Shown: positions 1 through 5,295 of the stretch, in pieces | Numbering within the stretch: position 1 is the first letter of the stretch | How the letters are laid out: every line of letters starts with the position of its first letter | DNA from: Chloroflexota bacterium | GTDB lineage: Bacteria > Chloroflexota > UBA11872 > VXNJ01 | Direction: 5' to 3' | DNA length: 5,295 nt | Assembly (NCBI GenBank): GCA_026708165.1 | Contig: JAPOVO010000440.1 | Coordinates: forward strand, 1-5,295 | Made by a program: the position numbers and the translations under genes | Notes under the pieces: generated by a model | Told to the model about the DNA's origin: nothing | What the model saw: only the letters and a program-made list of their open reading frames with translations | Databases searched by the model: none

Positions 1-226
1 CGCGAGAGTCTTTATCGATGAAGGGCGACCGAATGACCGTCCACTTGTTGATTCTCGTGGGCAACGGTATCGGCCCCTTGACCTCCGCGCCCGTTCGCTG
101 GGCATTTTCGACTATGCGAACGGCAGACTGATCCAGAATCCGGTGGTCGTAAGCCTTCAACCGGATTCTGATCCGTTGACGTCTTGCCGGCCGCCTTCTG
201 CGGCGGCGCCTAGTTCTTTCAGCCAG
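1..226 (-). CDS. rpsJ: 30S ribosomal protein S10 (NusE), 5' part, probable CTG start
   Basis: Ribosomal protein S10 of the 30S head; as NusE it also pairs with NusB in transcription antitermination. The 75 visible codons contain the family core: [17 protein letters not shown] (residues 18-34), then [15 protein letters not shown] and [16 protein letters not shown], after which the gene leaves the window. The frame is open back to a TAG at 236-238, yet it contains no ATG or GTG, and its only TTG (158-160) lies inside the conserved RIRIRLK segment. The CTG at 224-226 is followed by Ala-Glu, and a TTAGGA Shine-Dalgarno-like sequence lies 7 nt upstream, so I place the start there. Residues 4-16 then form an arginine-rich extension ([13 protein letters not shown]). 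E. coli S10 has only about four residues before the same core. The gene lies 16 bp after tuf, the usual junction of the str and S10 operons. Identity is near certain from the core; the start codon is inference. Confidence 0.9.
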   Translation of the reverse strand, partial: MAERTRRRRRRRPARRQRIRIRLKAYDHRILDQSAVRIVENAQRTGAEVKGPIPLPTRINKWTVIRSPFIDKDSR

Positions 227-239
227 ATTACGTTCCTAA
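227..239 (-). promoter_or_regulatory. Ribosome binding site deciding the rpsJ CTG start
   Basis: The minus strand reads TTAGGA (234-239), followed by a 7-nt spacer and the CTG at 224-226. The AGGA core can pair with the 16S anti-Shine-Dalgarno sequence at a normal distance. No canonical start codon exists in any minus-strand frame between the tuf stop and the conserved S10 core, so this site is the main support for CTG initiation. The match is short and the assignment is inference. Confidence 0.5.
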
Positions 240-242
240 CAG

Positions 243-1445
243 CTACTTGACGATCTGAGTTACCGAGCCGGCCCCGACGGTCACCCCGCCTTCCCTGATC
301 GCAAACCTGACTCCACGCTCTAGAGCAATCGGGCTGATCAGGTTGACCTTCATTTCCACGTTATCGCCCGGAACCACCATCTCAATGCCCTCGGGTAATT
401 GAATCTCCCCGGTGACGTCGGTGGTCCTTATGTAGAACTGCGGTCGATAACCGGTGAAGAAGGGCGTGTGCCTGCCGCCCTCCTCTCTCTTGAGCACGTA
501 GACCTCGGCGTCGATCTCATTGTGAGGCGTGATGGAACCCGGTTTCGCCAGGACCTGACCACGCTCGACCTCGTCCCGGTCAACGCCGCGCAACAGGCAG
601 CCGACGTTGTCGCCCGCTTGCCCTTCATCGAGGGTCTTGCGGAACATTTCAACACCGGTCACCACAACGCCCTTGCGAGTCTCCTTCATGCCGACGATGT
701 CGATGGACTCACCCGTTCGGACAATCCCCCGCTCGATCCTGCCAGTCACCACGGTACCGCGGCCCTTAATGCCAAAGACGTCCTCAACCGGCATCAGGAA
801 GTCCTGCTCGACGGGCCTCGGCGGTGTTGGAATGAAGTCGTCGACAGCCCTTATGAGTTCCCAAATGCACTCATACTCCGGCGCGTCCGGGTCGGTGCTG
901 TCCGATTCAAGCGCCGCGAGCGCGCTGCCTCTTACGACGGGCGCATTGTCGCCGTCAAAGTCACGTTCGTTCAGCAGATCGCGAACTTCCAGCTCTACGA
1001 GCTCGAGCAACTCCTCGTCGTCCATCAAGTCGACTTTGTTCAGGAACACCACCATCGAGGGGACGTTTACCTGGTGGGCCAGGAGAACGTGCTCGTGCGT
1101 CTGGGGCATCGGGCCGTCGGGGGCGCTGACAACGAGAATGGCGCCGTCCATCTGCGCGGCTCCGGTAATCATGTTCTTTATGTAGTCGGCATGACCGGGG
1201 CAGTCCACGTGTGCGTAGTGGCGATTATCGCTCTCGTATTCGACGTGCTGAATCGCGATGGTTATGCCGCGCTGCTTCTCTTCCGGAGCATTATCGATGC
1301 TGTCAAAAGGACGAAAGTCCGCCAATTTCCTCAGACCGAGCACTTTTGTCATCGCCGCCGTGAGCGTGGTCTTACCATGGTCGATATGCCCTATGGTGCC
1401 GACGTTAGCGTGCGGCTTGGTGCGTTGAAATTTCTCTCTGGCCAT
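243..1445 (-). CDS. tuf: Translation elongation factor Tu (EF-Tu)
   Basis: Cytoplasmic GTPase that carries aminoacyl-tRNA to the ribosomal A site. It has 400 aa and full-length three-domain architecture. The GTPase domain (about 1-205) shows the P-loop GHIDHGKT (19-26), switch I RGITIA with the Mg-binding Thr62, DCPGH (81-85) with the catalytic His85, NKVD (136-139) and SAL (174-176). Domain II follows ([21 protein letters not shown]), then domain III ([19 protein letters not shown] and the C-terminal motif). The start is ATG, 5 nt after a GGGAG ribosome binding site. The gene lies 40 bp downstream of fusA and 16 bp upstream of rpsJ, as in a classical str operon. One oddity: the near-invariant GGRTVGAG motif reads GGVTVGAG here, with Val388 where E. 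coli has Arg381. The neighbouring Arg-Glu pair that contacts the tRNA T-stem in the Thermus complex is kept. Identification is certain. Confidence 0.99.
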   Translation of the reverse strand: MAREKFQRTKPHANVGTIGHIDHGKTTLTAAMTKVLGLRKLADFRPFDSIDNAPEEKQRGITIAIQHVEYESDNRHYAHVDCPGHADYIKNMITGAAQMDGAILVVSAPDGPMPQTHEHVLLAHQVNVPSMVVFLNKVDLMDDEELLELVELEVRDLLNERDFDGDNAPVVRGSALAALESDSTDPDAPEYECIWELIRAVDDFIPTPPRPVEQDFLMPVEDVFGIKGRGTVVTGRIERGIVRTGESIDIVGMKETRKGVVVTGVEMFRKTLDEGQAGDNVGCLLRGVDRDEVERGQVLAKPGSITPHNEIDAEVYVLKREEGGRHTPFFTGYRPQFYIRTTDVTGEIQLPEGIEMVVPGDNVEMKVNLISPIALERGVRFAIREGGVTVGAGSVTQIVK

Positions 1446-1485
1446 CTAGACTCCCGCGCCTTTCGCGCTTCTATGCAATATCCGA
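1446..1485 (-). promoter_or_regulatory. fusA-tuf intercistronic spacer with tuf ribosome binding site
   Basis: This 40-bp gap holds a purine-rich Shine-Dalgarno sequence, GGGAG at 1451-1455, 5 nt before the tuf ATG. Just upstream is a short inverted repeat (CGCG, AAAGG, CGCG) with only a 4-bp stem, too weak to call a terminator. No U-tract follows it, so transcription should read through from fusA into tuf. Confidence 0.6.
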
Positions 1486-3564
1486 TTACGATCCAAAGCT
1501 TGTAGCTAGTTCCGATTCAAGTTTCGATGCCGCGACCTTCTGGTAGTGCGAGAACTCCATGGTAAAGGTTCCCCTTCCCTGTGTCAGCGATCTCAATTCT
1601 CCAGCGTAGCCGAACATGTTAGCAAGCGGGACGATAACCTTGACAACAACCTCCGCGCCGTCAGTCTCTGCGGAATTGATGTTCGCGTTTTTGCTTGCGA
1701 GATTCGCCACGATTTCTCCCATGTACTGTTCCGGAGCGACCGCTTCAAGCAGCATTACCGGTTCCAGCACGAGACTCGCCGCCTTCAGAAAGGCTTCGCG
1801 CGCGGCTATCGATCCCGCCATCTGAAAAGCTATGTCGGACGAGTCGACTTCGTGATAGGAGCCGTCGAGAAGAGTAACCGCAACGTCGGTCATCGGATAT
1901 CCGTGGGGGCCGCTCGCCAGAGCGTTGTTCACGCCGATCTCGACCGCTCCGAGATATTCGTTCGGAATAGCTCCGCCAACGATCTTCCTGGTAAACGAAT
2001 TTCCGCTGCCTCGCTCGGAGGGCTCGATTCGCAGCTTGACGTGCCCGTACTGCCCGCGACCACCCGTTTGTCTGATGAATTTGCCTTCGGACTCGGCGAC
2101 TCGGGCAACCGTACCTCTATACGCTACCTGCGGCGCACCGACGCTGGCATGTACTCCGAAATCGCGCCTGAGGCGGTCAATTATGACCTCGAGATGCAAC
2201 TCGCCCATTCCAGCAATCAACGTCTGACCGGTCTCCGGATCAGATGAAACCTGGAACGTGGGGTCCTCGTCGCCCAGCCGCGCAAGCGCCTCGGACATCT
2301 TCTCCTCGTCGCTGCGGCCTTTCGGCTCGATTGCCCGTTCGGCAACCGGTGTCGGAAACGATATCGATTCGAGCAGGATGGGATGATCCCTGCTGCAAAG
2401 TGTGTCGCCGGTGAACGTGTTCTTGAGTCCGACCGCGACGGCAATCTCTCCCGCGTGAACCGTGCCGGTTACCTGCTCGCGCTTATCCGCGTGCATACGC
2501 AGCAACCGCCCGATTCGCTCGCGGCCATTGCGGGTCGAGTTGAGAACGTGGTCTCCAGGACTGATAGAACCGGAATAGACGCGGAAATACGCCAACCGGC
2601 CGCTAAACGGATCCGACACTATCTTGAAGGCCAGCGCGGCCAGGGGCGCGTCGTCGTAAGCCGGCCGGGTTATCGCTTCATCTGTTTTCGTATCGAATCC
2701 CTCTACCGGAGGCACGTCGGTGGGCGACGGAAGGTACGCGATAACTCCGTCAAGCACCGCTTCGATACCTTTGTTCCGAAGCGCAGCCCCAACGAACACT
2801 GGGACGGCGGAATTGCTCAACGTGGCCCGTCGAATCGCACTGGTCAATGTCTCCGCCGCAATCTCTTCATCGTCGAGATAGGCGTTGGCAATGGAGTCGT
2901 CTACATCGGCTAGAGCTTCGATCATGTGCGCACGCGCAGCGAGCGCAAGATCCATCTGATCACTTGGGACCGGCCCAAATGTCCGAGAACCGTCAGCATC
3001 GGGAGCGAAGGTGATCATCTCCATTTTTACAAGATCGACTACTCCAGCCAGATCGCTTTCGCTTCCAACGGGAAGCTGGATCAGGATGGGATTTGCGCCA
3101 AGTCGGTCACGGATCATCTCGATGGTGCGCTGCAGATTCGCCCCACGACGGTCCATCTTGTTCACGAAACAGATACGCGGAACGCGATACCTACTCGCCT
3201 GGCGCCAGACTGTCTCGCTCTGCGGCTGCACTCCGGCAACAGCGTCGAAAACCACCACGCCACCGTCGAGGACGCGCAGCGACCGTTCCACTTCGGCGGT
3301 GAAGTCAACGTGTCCCGGAGTATCGATGATGTTGATGCGATGATCGTCCCAAAAACAAGTGGTCGCGGCCGCCGTAATTGTGATGCCGCGTTCCCGCTCC
3401 TGGTCCATCCAGTCCATCGTGGCCGAGCCGTCGTGCACTTCGCCGGTGCGATGTATACGGCCGGTGTAATACAGGATCCGCTCGGTAACGGTTGTCTTGC
3501 CCGCATCAATATGAGCAATGATTCCGATATTGCGGGTCTTGCGAAGGCTGCTGGAGGGTTTCAC
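1486..3564 (-). CDS. fusA: Translation elongation factor G (EF-G), GTG start
   Basis: Ribosomal translocase GTPase that moves tRNA-mRNA after peptide transfer and also acts in ribosome recycling with RRF. It has 692 aa, the normal EF-G length. The GTPase domain (about 1-285) shows P-loop AHIDAGKT (17-24), switch I RERGITIT (57-64), DTPGH (81-85), NKMD (135-138) and GAAL (259-262). Domain II (about 305-400), domain III ([10 protein letters not shown], 451-460), domain IV (GGRGQYGHV, 501-509; HEVDSS, 571-576) and domain V (about 605-685, ending [21 protein letters not shown]) follow in order. The start is GTG: an in-frame TAG (the rpsG stop) lies ten codons upstream with no ATG between, and the family N-terminus (LRKTRNIGI) fits. 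The ribosome binding site is weak, so coupling to rpsG 27 bp upstream is plausible. Oddities: domain IV has GPHGYP (552-557) where GPLAGYP is usual, and domain V has SKNA (624-627) where SRRG is usual. Neither disrupts the frame. Confidence 0.99.
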   Translation of the reverse strand: MKPSSSLRKTRNIGIIAHIDAGKTTVTERILYYTGRIHRTGEVHDGSATMDWMDQERERGITITAAATTCFWDDHRINIIDTPGHVDFTAEVERSLRVLDGGVVVFDAVAGVQPQSETVWRQASRYRVPRICFVNKMDRRGANLQRTIEMIRDRLGANPILIQLPVGSESDLAGVVDLVKMEMITFAPDADGSRTFGPVPSDQMDLALAARAHMIEALADVDDSIANAYLDDEEIAAETLTSAIRRATLSNSAVPVFVGAALRNKGIEAVLDGVIAYLPSPTDVPPVEGFDTKTDEAITRPAYDDAPLAALAFKIVSDPFSGRLAYFRVYSGSISPGDHVLNSTRNGRERIGRLLRMHADKREQVTGTVHAGEIAVAVGLKNTFTGDTLCSRDHPILLESISFPTPVAERAIEPKGRSDEEKMSEALARLGDEDPTFQVSSDPETGQTLIAGMGELHLEVIIDRLRRDFGVHASVGAPQVAYRGTVARVAESEGKFIRQTGGRGQYGHVKLRIEPSERGSGNSFTRKIVGGAIPNEYLGAVEIGVNNALASGPHGYPMTDVAVTLLDGSYHEVDSSDIAFQMAGSIAAREAFLKAASLVLEPVMLLEAVAPEQYMGEIVANLASKNANINSAETDGAEVVVKVIVPLANMFGYAGELRSLTQGRGTFTMEFSHYQKVAASKLESELATSFGS

Positions 3565-3591
3565 GTCAATGCAGATCCGATTTCGTGCGAT

Positions 3592-4062
3592 CTACCAACG
3601 ATAGTGGGCAAAGGCCCTGTTGGCCTCCGCCATTCGATGGTTGTCGTCCTTGCGCTTGACGGCCTCACCCCGAAAGTTGGCAGCATCAATTAGCTCGTTG
3701 GCAAGTCGTTCGACCATGGTCTTACCCGGGCGGTTTCGCGAAGCACGAATAAGCCAACGTATGGCAAGGGAGTTGCGGCGGTCGCCGCGAATTTCCATCG
3801 GGACCTGATACGTGGCGCCTCCCACGCGACGAGGCTTAACTTCAAGCTGCGGCGTGACGTTTCGTAACGCGGCCTCGAACGTCTCGAGTCCCGTAGCGTT
3901 GGAGCGCTCATCCACGACTTCCAGCGCGCCGTAGACGATCCGCTGGGCCAGCGACTTTTTGCCATCTCGCATTATCGCGTTGATAAAGCGCTGCACCGAC
4001 CGGTTCTGGTATCGCGGGTCGGGCTGCGACGGCCGCTTCGGCGGTCTAGTTCTCCTCGGCAT
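3592..4062 (-). CDS. rpsG: 30S ribosomal protein S7
   Basis: Primary 16S rRNA-binding protein that nucleates assembly of the 30S head and lies near the E site and mRNA exit. In E. coli it is also the translational repressor of the str operon. The 156-aa length is typical. Visible signatures are the N-terminal MPRR, the RRVGGATYQVPMEIR segment in the middle (about 78-92), LANELIDAA, and the C-terminal HRMAEANRAFAHYRW that ends the protein exactly as in E. coli S7. The ATG start has GAGG only 4 nt upstream and a better AAGGAG 17 nt upstream, which is too far for usual initiation. The gene sits 120 bp after rpsL and 27 bp before fusA. Nothing in the protein looks atypical. Confidence 0.99.
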   Translation of the reverse strand: MPRRTRPPKRPSQPDPRYQNRSVQRFINAIMRDGKKSLAQRIVYGALEVVDERSNATGLETFEAALRNVTPQLEVKPRRVGGATYQVPMEIRGDRRNSLAIRWLIRASRNRPGKTMVERLANELIDAANFRGEAVKRKDDNHRMAEANRAFAHYRW

Positions 4063-4182
4063 TGTCCCTCGTGATCCTGCTCCTTACATTCACGCTCTTA
4101 ACTTCTGGAAACAGCGCGCCGATTAAGGCACACCACATCCTCTGAATTGGTTTCGGTGAGTCCTGTAATCCTCGGCTGTGGG
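4063..4182 (-). promoter_or_regulatory. rpsL-rpsG intercistronic region, candidate S7 autoregulatory leader
   Basis: This 120-bp non-coding gap lies at the position where E. coli S7 binds its own mRNA to repress translation. The minus-strand transcript can form a stem of CTTAA (4123-4127) with TTAAG (4097-4101), plus one G-U pair, enclosing a GC-rich loop; AAGGAG (4080-4085) lies just downstream of the stem. The gap is much longer than the other spacers within the str genes, which fits a regulatory role. I could not match it to the known S7 site in sequence or structure, so the function is inferred from position only. Confidence 0.25.
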
Positions 4183-4596
4183 TTAGGAGTCGCGTTTCGT
4201 CCCGTACTTCGACCTGCTCCCCTTGCGACCTTCCACACCCAGCGTGTCGTACGATCCTCTAACGATATGGTACCGAACGCCGGCAAGGTCCTTAACCTGA
4301 CCACCACGGATCAACACTACCGAGTGCTCCTGCAAGTTGTGTCCTTCACCAGGTATGTAGGCCAGAACCTCAAGTCCATTCGACAGCCTGACCCGGGCCA
4401 CTTTACGAAGCGCGGAATTTGGCTTTCTGGGCGCAACTGTTCGAACCTGAACGCATACACCCCGCTTCTGCGGCGACCCGCCGGTACGCAGCATTCGCCG
4501 TCGCAACCCGTTGTACGAGAAGTGGAGCGCGGGAGCCGTAATCTTCTTGGAGCTCTTGCGCCTGCCCTTGCGAACAAGTTGGTTCACTGTCGGCAA
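4183..4596 (-). CDS. rpsL: 30S ribosomal protein S12, TTG start
   Basis: Small-subunit interface protein that lines the decoding centre, sets translational accuracy and is the classic streptomycin-resistance locus. It has 137 aa, the long form found for example in Bacillus, with an insert of about 14 residues before SPQKRGVC (41-48). Other signatures are [10 protein letters not shown] at the start, [17 protein letters not shown] (58-74), [17 protein letters not shown] (83-99) and RSKYGTKR near the end. Asp103 corresponds to E. coli Asp88, the site of beta-methylthiolation by RimO. The start is TTG: it gives the exact conserved N-terminus, has TTAGG 8 nt upstream, and an in-frame TAG lies three codons upstream. 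Oddities lie in the decoding loops. APRKPNS puts Arg57 at E. coli Lys42, and GGQVKDLAG puts Gln100 at Arg85 and Ala105 at Pro90. The Lys87 equivalent (Lys102) is kept. Identification is certain; the drug phenotype is inference. Confidence 0.99.
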   Translation of the reverse strand: MPTVNQLVRKGRRKSSKKITAPALHFSYNGLRRRMLRTGGSPQKRGVCVQVRTVAPRKPNSALRKVARVRLSNGLEVLAYIPGEGHNLQEHSVVLIRGGQVKDLAGVRYHIVRGSYDTLGVEGRKGSRSKYGTKRDS

Positions 4597-4611
4597 AATA
4601 ACTACCTAACC
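4597..4611 (-). promoter_or_regulatory. Ribosome binding site for the rpsL TTG start
   Basis: The minus strand reads GGTTAGGT, with its GG pair at 4605-4606 and an 8-nt spacer to the TTG at 4594-4596. It resembles the TTAGGA in front of the rpsJ CTG start. An in-frame TAG inside this stretch blocks any upstream start, so TTG is the only start codon that yields the conserved MPTVNQL terminus. Confidence 0.6.
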
Positions 4612-4667
4612 CCGTCGATCATGAACACAAAACCGCGCCCGACACCGAGCCGGAACGCCAACCGCTA

Positions 4668-4697
4668 ACGTTATCACCCGGTTAGAGCTCCGGTCAA
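4668..4697 (-). promoter_or_regulatory. Possible sigma70-type promoter ahead of rpsL
   Basis: In the 118-bp gap between rpoC and rpsL the minus strand has TTGACC (4692-4697), five of six matches to the -35 consensus, then an 18-nt spacer and TAACGT (4668-4673), a poor -10 that is preceded by TGA and so could be an extended -10. It lies about 70 bp before rpsL, suitable for an internal str promoter. The -10 is weak and such matches arise by chance, so this is tentative. Apart from this and the ribosome binding site I see nothing firm in the gap. Confidence 0.3.
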
Positions 4698-4714
4698 TCG
4701 AGGTCAGCGCAAAA

Positions 4715-5295
<581 letters not shown>

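Noticed and set aside
1446..1485. CGCG-AAAGG-CGCG inverted repeat between fusA and tuf, considered as a terminator or attenuator
   Set aside because: It has a 4-bp stem with no following T run, and it leads directly into the tuf ribosome binding site.
399..1505. A 368-codon plus-strand open frame opposite tuf
   Set aside because: It lies antisense to the unmistakable EF-Tu gene, its translation has no recognisable domain, and long antisense frames are common opposite genes with strong codon bias.
2926..3693. A 255-codon plus-strand open frame opposite fusA and the end of rpsG
   Set aside because: It is antisense to conserved EF-G GTPase-domain coding sequence and shows no protein family features.
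4046..4138. A 30-codon minus-strand frame (starting MWCALIG) overlapping the rpsG start, as a possible leader peptide
   Set aside because: Its AGAGG sequence abuts the ATG with no spacer, and the peptide has no regulatory codon run or recognisable feature.
4602..4622. A six-codon ATG frame (MIDGVR) ending just before rpsL
   Set aside because: It is too short, lacks a ribosome binding site and is out of frame with rpsL; chance occurrence is likely.
4623..4670. GC-rich stretch with TTTT in the rpoC-rpsL gap, considered as an intrinsic terminator
   Set aside because: The possible arms pair for only a few bases, and the TAACGTTA palindrome and AACCG/CGGTT repeat do not make a stable hairpin next to the T run.

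Overview
This window is the bacterial str (streptomycin) operon with its flanks, read entirely from the minus strand. In transcription order, from high to low coordinates, it holds the 3' end of rpoC (RNA polymerase beta'), rpsL (S12), rpsG (S7), fusA (EF-G), tuf (EF-Tu) and the 5' end of rpsJ (S10). The rpoC and rpsJ genes run off the two ends. No mobile element, tRNA, rRNA, CRISPR array or defence or accessory gene is visible. Large plus-strand open frames opposite tuf and fusA are antisense shadows.

The organism is a bacterium with moderately GC-rich DNA. The S12 long form (137 aa, with an insert before the SPQKRG motif), the S10 core and stretches of EF-Tu and EF-G recall Chloroflexota, perhaps the Dehalococcoidia/SAR202 side. 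This is recall of family sequences, not a search, and is only a moderate-confidence guess. The gene order is widespread in bacteria and does not itself point to a phylum.

Layout: rpoC C-terminus with a 74-residue acidic tail (4715-5295); a 118-bp gap with a possible promoter (4597-4714); rpsL (4183-4596); a 120-bp gap where S7 autoregulation would be expected (4063-4182); rpsG (3592-4062); 27 bp; fusA (1486-3564); 40 bp with a ribosome binding site; tuf (243-1445); 16 bp; rpsJ (1-226). Short gaps and a common direction indicate one transcription unit continuing into the S10 ribosomal protein cluster. S12 and S7 build the small-subunit decoding centre and head, EF-Tu delivers aminoacyl-tRNA, EF-G drives translocation, and S10 serves both the ribosome and Nus-factor antitermination.

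I do not see a previously undescribed system. The unusual content lies inside the universal genes. S12 carries Arg and Ala at the positions equivalent to E. coli Lys42 and Pro90, a pattern suggesting intrinsic streptomycin resistance. The rpsJ gene has no ATG, GTG or TTG start and appears to begin at CTG, with an arginine-rich extension. The rpsL gene starts with TTG and fusA with GTG. EF-G lacks the usual RRG motif of domain V and has a shortened LAGYP-type loop in domain IV. EF-Tu has Val where the C-terminal GGRTVGAG motif normally has Arg.
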